In this document: positions 9,955 to 18,601 of the stretch, in pieces
Numbering within the stretch: position 1 is the stretch's first letter
How the letters are laid out: every line of letters starts with the position of its first letter
Notes under the pieces: generated by a model
Seen by the model: the letters and a program-made list of their open reading frames with translations, nothing else
Database searches by the model: none
What the model was told of the DNA's origin: nothing
Assembly (NCBI GenBank): GCA_900469625.1
Contig: UBXV01000017.1
Location: forward strand, 1-64,000
Origin: Hyphomicrobiales bacterium
Lineage (GTDB): Bacteria > Pseudomonadota > Alphaproteobacteria > Rhizobiales > Rhizobiaceae
DNA: 64,000 bases
Direction: 5' to 3'
Program-made: the position numbers and the translations under genes

Positions 9955-10838
9955 GGGCTGGTTCCTGCGTTCTGGTCCTTGGCGGCAGCGGCAAGTGCAG
10001 GCCTGCGGCCGGCACCGCGGCGCTCGAGAGCGACCTTGGCAATGATGGTGAAGACGGCAAGCGTCGCGAGGATCGAGGCGGAGGCAAAGGCGCCAGCCGC
10101 CTGGTAGTCGTGATAGAGCAGCTCGATATGGAGCGGCAGCGTGTTCGTCTGGCCGCGGATGTTGCCGGAGACTACCGAGACCGCACCGAACTCGCCCATG
10201 ACACGGGCATTGCAGAGAACGATGCCGTAAAGCAGCGCCCATTTCACGTTGGGAAGCGTGACGGAGAAGAACGTGCGCCAGCCGGAAGCGCCAAGCGAGG
10301 TTGCCGCCTCCTCAAGGTCCCTGCCCTGCGCCTGCATCAGCGGAATCAGTTCGCGCGCGACGAACGGCGCCGTCACGAACATCGAGGCGAGAACGATACC
10401 CGGCAGAGCGAAGAGGATCTTGACGTCCGCCGCCTCAAGCATCGGGCCGAACAGCCCCTGCAGGCCGTAGACAAAGAGATAGGCGACACCGGCAACGATC
10501 GGCGAGATCGAGAACGGGATCTCGATGACGACGAGGAGCGCGCGCCGACCCCAGAAGTCGAACTTGGTGATCGCCCATGCCGCGGCAAGACCAAAGGCCG
10601 TGTTGACCGGCACGGCGATCAAGGCGGTCGCGACCGTCATGAGGATGGCGTGGCGCGTATCGGGATGGGCGATCGTCGCGGCATAGGCCTTCAAACCCTG
10701 GCTGAAGGCCTCGACAGCGATCACGATCAGCGGCGCGAGCACCAGTATGGCGCCGAAAAACAGCGTCGTGCCGATGAGCACGCGGCGGATGATCGGCCCG
10801 TCGCCGACACGGGGCGGCTTGCGTCTGCTCTGTGCCAT
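9951..10838 (-). CDS. cysW: Sulfate ABC transporter permease CysW
   Basis: Inner-membrane permease of 295 residues with about six hydrophobic segments. The binding-protein-dependent transport (EAA) loop is visible as [22 protein letters not shown], followed by [12 protein letters not shown]-type sequence (here [20 protein letters not shown]) that is characteristic of CysW. Starts at ATG 10838, two bases after the cysT stop, and overlaps cysA by 4 bases, so the three genes are translationally coupled. Confidence 0.95.
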   Translation of the reverse strand: MAQSRRKPPRVGDGPIIRRVLIGTTLFFGAILVLAPLIVIAVEAFSQGLKAYAATIAHPDTRHAILMTVATALIAVPVNTAFGLAAAWAITKFDFWGRRALLVVIEIPFSISPIVAGVAYLFVYGLQGLFGPMLEAADVKILFALPGIVLASMFVTAPFVARELIPLMQAQGRDLEEAATSLGASGWRTFFSVTLPNVKWALLYGIVLCNARVMGEFGAVSVVSGNIRGQTNTLPLHIELLYHDYQAAGAFASASILATLAVFTIIAKVALERRGAGRRPALAAAAKDQNAGTSP

Positions 10839-10840
10839 CG

Positions 10841-11662
10841 TCAGGACCTCGCGGTGTAGCGCAAGGCACGCGCCTGCAGCAGATTGGTGGCAGCGAGCAT
10901 CAGGAAGGCAGTGATCAGCAGCACCGAAGCGATCGCGGCTGCCGCCTGATAGTCGTATTCCTCAAGCCTGATGAAGGCGAGCAGAGCGGTGATTTCCGTC
11001 TCCATCGGCTGGTTGCCGGCAATGAAGATGATCGCACCGAATTCCCCTAGCGAGCGGGCAAAGGAGAGCGACAGGCCGGCGAGCAGCGCCGGCATCAGCA
11101 AGGGCAGGATGACGCGCAGGAATATAGTGCGGTCCGATCCCCCGAGCGATTGCGCCGCCTCTTCGAGCGCCGGATCGAGGTCTTCGAGCACAGGCTGCAC
11201 CGTGCGCACGATGAAGGGCAGGCTGGTGAAGCACATGGCGACCATGATGCCGAGCGGGGTGTAGGCGACCTTGATGCCGAGGGGCGCAAGCAGCGACCCG
11301 AACCAGCCATTCGAGGCAAAGAGCGTGGTCAAGGCAATGCCGGCAACGGCCGTCGGCAGCGCGAAAGGCAGGTCGACGATCGCATCGACGATGCGCCTGC
11401 CCGGAAAGCGGTAGCGAACGAGAACCCATGCGAGCGCCAGGCCGAAGACGAGATTGAAGGCGGTGGCGACGAGCGCCGAAAGCACCGTTACCCTGTAGCT
11501 TGCGACGGCACGGGGGGAAGAGACGATCGCCCAGTATTCCGATGGTCCAAGGCTCGCCGCCTTGAACACGAGTGCCGCGAGCGGCAGCACGACGATCAGC
11601 CCGACGTAAAAGAGGGTGATGCCCAGCGACAAGGGAAGTCCGGGCAGAACATTGCGTTTCAA
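10841..11662 (-). CDS. cysT: Sulfate ABC transporter permease CysT
   Basis: Permease partner of CysW, 273 residues, about six membrane segments. The EAA loop is EEAAQSLGGSDRTIFLRVILP, then SLSFARSLGEFGAIIFIAGN, the CysT hallmark. The start is a TTG at 11662 (TTG AAA CGC), supported by GGAGG about 7 bases upstream; no in-frame ATG gives a complete protein. It is separated from sbp by 92 bases that contain a strong hairpin. Confidence 0.95.
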   Translation of the reverse strand: MKRNVLPGLPLSLGITLFYVGLIVVLPLAALVFKAASLGPSEYWAIVSSPRAVASYRVTVLSALVATAFNLVFGLALAWVLVRYRFPGRRIVDAIVDLPFALPTAVAGIALTTLFASNGWFGSLLAPLGIKVAYTPLGIMVAMCFTSLPFIVRTVQPVLEDLDPALEEAAQSLGGSDRTIFLRVILPLLMPALLAGLSLSFARSLGEFGAIIFIAGNQPMETEITALLAFIRLEEYDYQAAAAIASVLLITAFLMLAATNLLQARALRYTARS

Positions 11663-11704
11663 GAGATCGCCTCCACGGCGGCATGGCTTTCATTCACGGC
11701 AGAA

Positions 11705-11727
11705 CCCGGCGAGCAGGGCTCGCCGGG
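11705..11727 (-). terminator. Hairpin between sbp and cysT (attenuator or mRNA stabiliser)
   Basis: A perfect 10-bp stem (CCCGGCGAGC with GCTCGCCGGG) closes a 3-base loop. There is no T-run after it in the minus-strand transcription direction, so full Rho-independent termination is unlikely. A structure here would keep binding-protein mRNA more abundant than permease mRNA, a common arrangement in ABC operons (inference). Confidence 0.6.
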
Positions 11728-11754
11728 CAAAAAGGTTCGACCTGCTATCGCGTG

Positions 11755-12741
11755 TCAGCGATTGCCGTAGATCTGGTCGAGCGTGGCACCGGCGGCAAAA
11801 TGTTCGTCTTTGATCTTGCTCCAGCCGCCGAAGACGTCTTCAACCTTGACCAGGCGGATCTCCGGAAACTGGTCCTTGAACTCGGCGGCGACCTTTTCGT
11901 TGTGGACGCGGTGGCCGTATTCGGCGGCAATCTTCTGGCCTTCCTCAGTGTAGAGGAAATCGAGATAGGATTTGGCCAGTTCACGCGAGCCGCGCTTGTC
12001 GGCCACCTTGTCGACGACGGCGACCGGGAATTCAGCAAGCAGGCTGACGGAAGGCACGACGCTTTCAAACTTGTCAGTACCGTACTGCTTGGCGATCGAG
12101 CGGGTTTCCGCCTCGAAGGTGATGATCACGTCGCCGATTTCGCGCTCGACGAAGGTCGTCGTTGCCGCGCGGCCACCGGTGTCGAAGACCGGAACGTTGT
12201 CGAAGATCTTCTTGACGAACTCGGTGACCTTGGCCGGATCATCCTTGAAGGCTTCCTTGGCGTAGGCGGTTGCCGCCAGATAGGTGTAGCGGGCATTGCC
12301 CGACGTCTTCGGGTTGGGGAAGACCACCTTCACGTCGTCGCGGGCGAGATCGCTCCAGTCCTTGATGCCCTTCGGGTTGCCGGCACGCACCAGGAAGGAC
12401 GGGAAGGAGTAGAAGGGCGAGGCATTGTTCGGAAATTCTTTCTGCCAGCCCTCGGCAACGAAACCGTTCTTTGCCAGGAAGTCGATGTCAGTCACCTGGT
12501 TGAAGGTCACCACGTCGGCCTCCAGGCCTTCAACGATGGCGCGTGCCTGCTTCGAGGTGCCGGCATGCGACTGGTCGACGGTGATACCGGGATGCGCCTT
12601 GATGAAAGCTTCGTTCTCGGCCGCAAAAACTTCGCGCGCCACGTCATAGGACGCGTTGAGAAGGGTGGTCGGCGCATCGGCAAAGGCCGGGCCGGTCAAC
12701 AGCGCGACAAAGGCGGCGCCCGCGATCAGCAGTTTCTTCAT
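11755..12741 (-). CDS. sbp: Periplasmic sulfate-binding protein
   Basis: 328 residues. An N-terminal signal peptide MKKLLIAGAAFVALLTGPAFA is followed by the mature start DAPTTLLNASYDVAREV. Family landmarks of sulfate/thiosulfate binding proteins are NASYDVARE, QSHAGTSKQARAI, ADVVTFNQVTDIDFL and GNARYTYLAA. ATG 12741 was chosen because it opens the signal peptide; 12 in-frame codons upstream lack one. First gene of the operon. No clear CysB-type site was recognised in the 160-base upstream gap. Confidence 0.96.
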   Translation of the reverse strand: MKKLLIAGAAFVALLTGPAFADAPTTLLNASYDVAREVFAAENEAFIKAHPGITVDQSHAGTSKQARAIVEGLEADVVTFNQVTDIDFLAKNGFVAEGWQKEFPNNASPFYSFPSFLVRAGNPKGIKDWSDLARDDVKVVFPNPKTSGNARYTYLAATAYAKEAFKDDPAKVTEFVKKIFDNVPVFDTGGRAATTTFVEREIGDVIITFEAETRSIAKQYGTDKFESVVPSVSLLAEFPVAVVDKVADKRGSRELAKSYLDFLYTEEGQKIAAEYGHRVHNEKVAAEFKDQFPEIRLVKVEDVFGGWSKIKDEHFAAGATLDQIYGNR

Positions 12742-12901
12742 CTGTATCTCCGGTGGAATAGAGGCGGTAGGTTGCATGGAACCTAGCTGCCGCTACCGGA
12801 GACGACGAGGCACGGTGATCCGAGGTTGTTATCCGTGCTGGAAAAATCAACTAACGAATTCGGATATCAGAGAAAATGGCGTTGCGTATGTTGCCCGCCA
12901 T

Positions 12902-13792
12902 TTACCGATCTGAGGTTGCCGTTGCTTCCTGCGCGGGAGCAGGTGTTGAAGGTTTCTTCAGGGTGATGGCCGGCGCCTCGCCCTCGAAAGTCTCCACGCG
13001 CCGATCATAGACCGGGGAAATCGTACCGAAAACGCGGTCCCAGAAGGAGAAGAAGTTGGCGTAATTGTATTTGAACTCGGCGTGATGCTGGTCATGGTAG
13101 GTGGTGCAGAGCAGCGGCCAGGGATAGCGCGCAGTCGGCGAGGCGAAGTACTCGAAGCCCGCATGACCGAAAGTCCCGTTGATCTGATCGAAGAGCCGGT
13201 GCGCCAGCAGGATCAGCGGTGGAAACGGAACAACGAAAGTGATGACGGCATAGTAGCCCTGCGACAGCGCTGTATCGACGAGACCGATCGAATCGTTGCT
13301 CCACACCGTCGGGGCAACGCTGCGGTGATGCAGCAGGTGGTATTTATAGAACAGCTTGGTGTGCAGCAGCCGATGGGCGAAATAAAACCACGCATCGAAA
13401 AGCACCATGCAAAGCAGGAAGAGCGGCACGGCCGTCCACCAGCTGAAGGTCCAGGGTGAAAACAGCGTCCATCCCTGGTACTGGACGTACAGGCCGATCG
13501 CCACCGACGTGCAGGTCACGAGGATGGAGGACATGCTCTGGCGGATCTCGATCGCCTTGCGCTTCTCCCCTCGCCGACCCTTCTGGATGCGCCGCTCCGG
13601 GTTGCGATCATTCAACCAGGTGATGCCGTAACCAAGCGCAAAGTAGACGAGCACCGTCACGGCATAGATGACCGCGAGAATGGCGAGAAATGTCAGGGTA
13701 CCCTCGACGAACGCGTTCAAGTGGAGATCCGGTGCTGTAGCGTGGGAGATAAACAGAAAGGCTGAATACACCAACCGGACCACGCAAGGCAA
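12902..13792 (-). CDS. Sterol desaturase / fatty-acid hydroxylase superfamily membrane protein
   Basis: About 296 residues with four or five hydrophobic segments. The di-iron histidine motifs of this superfamily are visible: HRLLH (about residue 145), HLLHH (about 156) and DQHHAEF (about 238), with HAGFEY between. Enzymes of this class hydroxylate or desaturate lipid substrates at the membrane. The start is uncertain: the first usable codon is TTG 13792 with TAAGG upstream; no ATG exists in the first third. It lies 13 bases after the PanB-like gene, so it is probably the last gene of the mocD-like operon, which would then carry two different di-iron oxygenases. Confidence 0.85.
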   Translation of the reverse strand: MPCVVRLVYSAFLFISHATAPDLHLNAFVEGTLTFLAILAVIYAVTVLVYFALGYGITWLNDRNPERRIQKGRRGEKRKAIEIRQSMSSILVTCTSVAIGLYVQYQGWTLFSPWTFSWWTAVPLFLLCMVLFDAWFYFAHRLLHTKLFYKYHLLHHRSVAPTVWSNDSIGLVDTALSQGYYAVITFVVPFPPLILLAHRLFDQINGTFGHAGFEYFASPTARYPWPLLCTTYHDQHHAEFKYNYANFFSFWDRVFGTISPVYDRRVETFEGEAPAITLKKPSTPAPAQEATATSDR

Positions 13793-13805
13793 GCAAGGCG
13801 CGGCC

Positions 13806-14603
13806 TTACGCGCGCTCCAGGTCGGACAGGAAAACGCTCAATTCCGCTTTGTCGATCCCGACCAGATGGCCTTGTTCCGGGTAGGCGCCGGACCGGACGT
13901 CTTGCGCAAACTCCGCATAGGCTGCGATGCGTTCGCGCTGCAATCGCTCATATTCGGCGGCGAAGTTGCGGTAGATCTTTGCATGGCGGGGTACGTGGCC
14001 CCTGTTGGCACCGAGCACGTCATCGCTGAAGAGATATTGCGCGTCGCAGCCCGTGCCGGCGCCCATGGAGAGCATCAGCATCGATGTCTTCATGCTGATT
14101 GCGGCGGCGACTTCGCCCGGCACCACCTCGATTTCGGCGGCAAAGGCCCCGGCCTCTTCCAGCGCCTTCACCTGCCGCCAGATATCGATCGCGCTTGCTG
14201 CCGTCTTGCCGACTGCACGAAAACCGCCGGTCCAGGTGGCTTTCGAGGGAATGAGGCCGACATGGCCACAGACCGGAATGCCCTCATCGCGCATGCGGCG
14301 GACGGTGGAGAGACTGGCAGCGCAATAGACGGCATCGCCTCCCGCCTTGAGCGCCCTGAAGGCGGCGCGGATATATTCCTCCGCCGTGACGAGATCACCG
14401 TATTCGAGACCGGGAAAGGCAAAACAGGTCGGAGCCACTTCGCGAAACTCCGGTCCAAGCAAGGCTGGCGGCACAGATACCAGGTCAATCCCGGCCGCTT
14501 CGGCGGCTTCTGCCTCCTCGAGCGTTTCCACCCGCAGCATCGTCAATTGTCTCTTGCCCTTGATCGACAGCAGGTCGGCAACGGTCGGGCGGCGGTGTCG
14601 CAT
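13806..14603 (-). CDS. PanB-like (ketopantoate hydroxymethyltransferase family) protein lacking metal-ligand motifs
   Basis: 265 residues with PanB-like order: RPTVADLLSIKGKR at the start, GIPVCGHVGLIPSKATW, KALEEAGAFAAEIEVVPGEV (the position of the catalytic Glu), GAGTGCDAQ and a GHVPRHAKIYRNF tail. The PanB metal-binding VGDS and ADxPF motifs, as I recall them from the E. coli enzyme, are replaced by VSVPP and FPGLEYG. It is therefore unlikely to be a true pantothenate enzyme. ATG 14603 follows AGGAG at 6 bases; 14 in-frame codons upstream are less likely. The context with oxygenase genes suggests a C1 or aldol-type reaction in a catabolic pathway (inference). Confidence 0.8.
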   Translation of the reverse strand: MRHRRPTVADLLSIKGKRQLTMLRVETLEEAEAAEAAGIDLVSVPPALLGPEFREVAPTCFAFPGLEYGDLVTAEEYIRAAFRALKAGGDAVYCAASLSTVRRMRDEGIPVCGHVGLIPSKATWTGGFRAVGKTAASAIDIWRQVKALEEAGAFAAEIEVVPGEVAAAISMKTSMLMLSMGAGTGCDAQYLFSDDVLGANRGHVPRHAKIYRNFAAEYERLQRERIAAYAEFAQDVRSGAYPEQGHLVGIDKAELSVFLSDLERA

Positions 14604-14648
14604 CAGGATCTCCTGGTATCGCGTGTCATCATGAAAGAAGGGCACGCC

Positions 14649-15887
14649 TCAGGCGGCAAGCAGCGCCTTCAGCTTGGTTTCGTTCGAGCCGAGCGCCTGC
14701 GGGTTGGGTCGCTTGCCGGCGGCAATCAGCATCTCGGCAAGGCGAATATCGCGCGCGACAGCGTTGCCCTTGCCGATGCCGCTGGCGCCTAGCAATCGGC
14801 CGCTCGCGTCCAGATGGAAGAGAATGAAGGCGCCGTCCCCTAGGTCGCGCCGCACGGTCGTCTCAGCGCCTTCGGCAAGGCCTGCGATCTGCAGGGTGAG
14901 GTCGTATTGATCAGACCAGAACCAGGGCAGGCTGACGATCGGCTCTGCGGCACCGAGCAGATTGGCGGCGGCGAGGGTTCCCTGATCCTGGGCGTTGCGC
15001 CAGGCTTCGAGCCGCAGGCGCCGGCCACCATAATGACCGAGCGGAAAGGAGCAGCAATCGCCCGCGGCAAAAATGTCGGGATCGGAGGTGCAAAGCGTCT
15101 CATCGACGGCAATGCCATTGTCGATGGCAAGGTCGGCAGCCTCTGCCAGTGCGGTGTTCGGCACGGCACCAATTCCGACAACGACGAGGTCGGCGACAAC
15201 GACGTCATCATTTGCAAGTGCAATGTTGACCTTCTGCGCGCTTGCTTCGATGCCGGTGATCGCGGCGTTGCACCGGATGTCGACGCCTTCCAGGCGATGA
15301 CGTTCGGCAACGATTGCGGCAATCTCTTCCGGCACACCACGGGAAAGCACCCGTGACAGACCTTCGAGCAGCACGACCTCTGCGCCAAGTTTGCGGGCAG
15401 TGGCTGCAAGCTCCAGCCCGACAAACCCACCGCCGACGATGGCGAGCACCTTGCCGGGTGCGAGCTTCGAGCGAATGGCCGCAGCGTCTGCATGCGTGCG
15501 AAGCGTCAGGATCTGCGGTGTTGCCAGCGGCTGCCCGGGAAAGAGCCTGGGGCTGGCGCCGGTTGCAAGCAAAAGCCGATCGTAGCAAAGCTCCCGTCCG
15601 TCGGCTGTTCGCACCGTCTTGGCGGCGCGATCAATCGCCTCGACTATCGCGTCAGTGATTACCGCAATCCTCGCGGCATCATACCCTTTAGCATCAGCGA
15701 CATGTTTGGGACCGTACCCTTCGGCCAAGCCTTCCTTTGACAGCGGCGGCCGCTCATAGGGCAGGTGCGGCTCGGCGCCGACGAGAGTGATCTCGCCTTC
15801 ATAGCCCTTTTCCCGAAGGGCGAAGGCCGCTCGTGCGCCACATTCTCCGGCACCGACGATGACGATACTGTTCAAGGGCTTGTTCAT
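14649..15887 (-). CDS. mocF: MocF-like FAD-dependent ferredoxin reductase
   Basis: 412 residues of the rubredoxin/ferredoxin-NAD(P) reductase class that feeds electrons to Rieske ferredoxins. Visible are the FAD-binding VIVGAGECGARAAFALR near residue 8, PYERPPLSKE, the NAD(P)-binding IVGGGFVGLELAATARKLG near residue 150, and the second FAD motif TSDPDIFAAGDC near 275. The C-terminal reductase domain continues to the end. It is 40 bases downstream of the MocE-like ferredoxin gene. The symbol follows the rhizopine mocDEF set by family and gene order; the real substrate of the system is unknown. Confidence 0.8.
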   Translation of the reverse strand: MNKPLNSIVIVGAGECGARAAFALREKGYEGEITLVGAEPHLPYERPPLSKEGLAEGYGPKHVADAKGYDAARIAVITDAIVEAIDRAAKTVRTADGRELCYDRLLLATGASPRLFPGQPLATPQILTLRTHADAAAIRSKLAPGKVLAIVGGGFVGLELAATARKLGAEVVLLEGLSRVLSRGVPEEIAAIVAERHRLEGVDIRCNAAITGIEASAQKVNIALANDDVVVADLVVVGIGAVPNTALAEAADLAIDNGIAVDETLCTSDPDIFAAGDCCSFPLGHYGGRRLRLEAWRNAQDQGTLAAANLLGAAEPIVSLPWFWSDQYDLTLQIAGLAEGAETTVRRDLGDGAFILFHLDASGRLLGASGIGKGNAVARDIRLAEMLIAAGKRPNPQALGSNETKLKALLAA

Positions 15888-15927
15888 CGGCCTGTCCCTG
15901 TTCTGACATTGGGCAATGGGTTTGCGC

Positions 15928-16245
15928 TTAAGCCACCGCGATGAAAACGCTGCCGGCTTCGACCTTGACCGGATAGGTCTTCAAGTTGACGCAGACCGGC
16001 GCGCCCTTGGCCTGGCCTGTCTTGTAATTGAAGCGACCGTTGTGTTTCGGACATTCGATGATGTCGTCCATGACAAGCCCGTCGGCGAGGTGGATGTGTT
16101 CGTGGGTGCAAAGCCCGTCGGTCGCGAAGTACTTGTCGTCTGGACTGCGGTAGACGGCAAAGGTCCGTCCCTCATGGTCGAAGCGGATGACATCCTCCTC
16201 GTCGATCGCATCAGTCGCGCAGACTTCTATCCAGTTGCCGCTCAT
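15928..16245 (-). CDS. mocE: MocE-like Rieske [2Fe-2S] ferredoxin
   Basis: A 105-residue soluble Rieske protein. The cluster ligands are in CTHEHIHLADG (Cys-x-His, about residue 45) and CPKHNGRFNYKTG (Cys-x-x-His, about residue 64). The length and ASP-VCVNLKTYPVKVE-like tail fit bacterial oxygenase ferredoxins. It lies between the MocD-like oxygenase (36 bases upstream) and the MocF-like reductase, giving a complete electron-transfer chain from NAD(P)H to the oxygenase. Confidence 0.85.
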   Translation of the reverse strand: MSGNWIEVCATDAIDEEDVIRFDHEGRTFAVYRSPDDKYFATDGLCTHEHIHLADGLVMDDIIECPKHNGRFNYKTGQAKGAPVCVNLKTYPVKVEAGSVFIAVA

Positions 16246-16281
16246 GGCTTTCCTCCCAATGTTGGTTATCGGCTGGTGTGC

Positions 16282-17373
16282 CTATTCGGCGGCATGCACC
16301 AGGGCGTCGTTATGAAACTCTTCGCGATAGGGCTTTGCCGTCAGCGGCAGTGCGCGCTTGAGGAAGTAGTCCTCGTTCCTCAGCTGGCGCAGGAAGGCCG
16401 GGATCATCTCTCGGTAGCCGTGAAGCATCGATGGGTTGGGTTCCGGCAGGTCGTGCTTGATCATCGCGTGAAGGCGCGGCAGCGCGTGATAGGGCACCAT
16501 CGGGAACATGTGATGTTCGACGTGGTAGTTCATGTTCCAGTAGATGAAGCGGCTGATCGGGTTCATGTAGACCGTGCGGCTGTTCAGCCGATGATCGGTG
16601 ACGTTGTCGGCAAGCCCGCCATGCTGAAGCAGGCCCGTCAAAACGTGGTGCCAGGCGCCATAGAGGCGGGGCAGACCGATCAGCATCAGGGGCAGGATCG
16701 AGCCGAGATAGAAGGACAGGCCGATCGTTGCGAGGTAGATCGCAAGCCAGATACGCGCGACCCGGATCGCCTTCGGTTGCTCCATTTCCGGGATGAAGGT
16801 CTTTTCCGCCGCGCTGATGATGCCGAAGGCGTTTCGCACCATATCGATGACCGCGTGCCAGACATCGAGAATACCGAAGAAGTTCAGGACCAGCCGCATG
16901 AGATCCGGCGGGCGCATGACGGCGATTTCGGGATCCCGGCCGACGATAACCGTATCGGTGTGGTGCCGGGTGTGGCTCCAACGCCAGGTCACCGGATTGC
17001 GCATGATCATGAAACAGGCGACCTGGTAGACGGCGTCATTCATCCACATCGTCTTGAACGCCGTGCCGTGGCCGCATTCGTGCCAACGGCTGTCGGACGC
17101 CGATCCGTAGAGCACGCCATAGGCAAGGAAGAAGGGGGCGGCCAGCCAGCTACCCCAGAAATAGACGCCGAGGCCGCCGAAGAGAATTAGACTGCCGAAC
17201 CAGATGGCGGTATCGCGAATGGCCGGCCCATCCTCGCGCTTCATCAATTCCTTCATCTGCTTGCGCGGAATGTCGGTGTGATACCACTCCGCCGCCGAAA
17301 GCCCGTTGGCGACGGCTGCCTGGGCATCGCGCCCCAGCAGGCTGTAATCACGCTTCGTCGGAACCACCGCCAT
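16282..17373 (-). CDS. mocD: MocD-like membrane di-iron oxygenase (fatty-acid desaturase fold)
   Basis: 363 residues with several membrane segments. The three histidine boxes of the desaturase/alkane-hydroxylase fold are clear: HECGH (about residue 98), HTRHH (about 135) and HVEHH (about 285). In rhizobia MocD with MocE and MocF is reported to be needed for using the O-methylated inosamine rhizopine. ATG 17373 follows GGAGGAGAGAG; 30 in-frame codons upstream reach into the promoter region and are unlikely. First gene of the operon, divergent from a LacI-type regulator. No mocA, mocB or mocC-type gene lies within the operon itself, so the substrate may not be rhizopine. Confidence 0.82.
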   Translation of the reverse strand: MAVVPTKRDYSLLGRDAQAAVANGLSAAEWYHTDIPRKQMKELMKREDGPAIRDTAIWFGSLILFGGLGVYFWGSWLAAPFFLAYGVLYGSASDSRWHECGHGTAFKTMWMNDAVYQVACFMIMRNPVTWRWSHTRHHTDTVIVGRDPEIAVMRPPDLMRLVLNFFGILDVWHAVIDMVRNAFGIISAAEKTFIPEMEQPKAIRVARIWLAIYLATIGLSFYLGSILPLMLIGLPRLYGAWHHVLTGLLQHGGLADNVTDHRLNSRTVYMNPISRFIYWNMNYHVEHHMFPMVPYHALPRLHAMIKHDLPEPNPSMLHGYREMIPAFLRQLRNEDYFLKRALPLTAKPYREEFHNDALVHAAE

Positions 17374-17483
17374 CACTCTCTCCTCCGCCACTCCTGATCT
17401 CGTGGCCTTGACGATAGGTTGACTTTTGCAAGTCCTCAATGCAGTTATGATATATTCTCTCAAATACCATCAATCTTTGCATT

Positions 17484-17493
17484 TCATGCATGA
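17484..17493. promoter_or_regulatory. Candidate operator in the mocD/LacI divergent promoter region
   Basis: TCATGCATGA is a perfect 10-base palindrome 23 bases before the regulator start and about 110 bases before mocD. LacI-family proteins bind palindromes of similar size, usually longer. No second copy was seen, so the call is weak. Confidence 0.3.
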
Positions 17494-17516
17494 TGGAATC
17501 ATTTCAGGGGCCGCCC

Positions 17517-18548
17517 ATGAGCAACAGACCGACGATCGCCGATCTTGCCCGCGCTGCCGGTGTCAGCGTCGCCACCGTGGACCGCGTCCTCAACGGCCGA
17601 CACCCGGTGCGCGAAGAGACGGCGCGCCGGGTCTATGACGCCGCCAAGGGCATCGGCTATCACGCCGTCGGCCTGTTGCGACAGCGCGTCTTCGAGGATC
17701 TGCCGCAATACCGCCTCGGCTTCCTGCTGCAGAAGCCGCAGCAAGCCTTCTATCAGATCGTCGCCAAGGAGATGGAGAACGCCGCCCTCGCCCTTTCAAC
17801 CGTCCGCGCCGTGCCCCAGGTGGAGTTCGTCGCCAATTCGACGCCGACGGGCATCACCGAGAAGCTGAGAGCGATGGCGGCCCGCAATCAGGCGATCGCG
17901 CTCGTTGCCCCGGATTATCCCGCCGTCACGGCCGTGGTCGAAGAGTTGAAGGAGCGCGGCGTCCCGGTCTTCTCGCTTCTTTCCGATTTTGCCGCTGGCG
18001 TGCGTGAAGGTTATGTCGGCCTCAACAATCACAAGGTCGGCAGGACCGCAGCCTGGATGATTGCCAAGGCCGCGAAAAAGCCCGGCAAGGTCGCAGCCTT
18101 CGTCGGCAGCCATCGCTTTCTCGGCCATGAACTACGCGAGATCGGCTTCCGCTCCTATTTCCGCGAGCACGCGCCCGATTTTGAAGTGCTCGACACCATG
18201 GTCAATCTCGACACCGCCGAGATCACCCACGAGGCGACGCTCAACCTCCTGCAACGCCATCCTGACTTGACCGGCTTCTACGTCTGCGGCGGAGGCATGG
18301 AAGGCGCCATCTCGGCCATCCGCGAGGAAAAGCTTGAGGGCAAGCTGATCGCCGTCGTCAACGAGCTGACGCCTGAATCACGTGCGGCCCTTGCCGACGA
18401 TGTCGTCACGTTGGCGATCTCAACGCCGACTGCCGCCCTTGCCCGCGAGACGGTCAATCTGATGATACAGGCGCTCGCCAAAGGGCCGACGGGGGCTCCC
18501 GGGCAAACGTTCCTGCCATTCGATCTGTTCACGCCGGAGAATATCTAG
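17517..18548 (+). CDS. LacI-family transcriptional regulator
   Basis: 343 residues. The N-terminal helix-turn-helix TIADLARAAGVSVATVDRVLNGR is the LacI signature, followed by a periplasmic-binding-protein-like sensor domain (LVAPDYPAVTAVVEEL, GYVGLNNHKVGRTAAWMI, FYVCGGGMEGAISAI). ATG 17517 follows AGGGG at about 6 bases; an ATG at 17490 in frame would add nine residues of no family resemblance. It faces the mocD operon across 143 bases and most likely controls it in response to a sugar or polyol (inference). Confidence 0.93.
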   Translation: MSNRPTIADLARAAGVSVATVDRVLNGRHPVREETARRVYDAAKGIGYHAVGLLRQRVFEDLPQYRLGFLLQKPQQAFYQIVAKEMENAALALSTVRAVPQVEFVANSTPTGITEKLRAMAARNQAIALVAPDYPAVTAVVEELKERGVPVFSLLSDFAAGVREGYVGLNNHKVGRTAAWMIAKAAKKPGKVAAFVGSHRFLGHELREIGFRSYFREHAPDFEVLDTMVNLDTAEITHEATLNLLQRHPDLTGFYVCGGGMEGAISAIREEKLEGKLIAVVNELTPESRAALADDVVTLAISTPTAALARETVNLMIQALAKGPTGAPGQTFLPFDLFTPENI

Positions 18549-18601
18549 CGCCTGTCGCACCGACAATCAGGCAGCCCAGCACTGGCCAGCACCCTACCCT
18601 C

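Noticed and set aside
11683-12786. Plus-strand frame opposite the sulfate-binding protein gene.
   Set aside because: Antisense shadow; the minus strand has a signal peptide and family motifs.
15916-17190. Long plus-strand frame opposite mocD-like and mocE-like genes.
   Set aside because: The minus-strand frames carry complete histidine and Rieske motifs; this one has none and no ribosome site.
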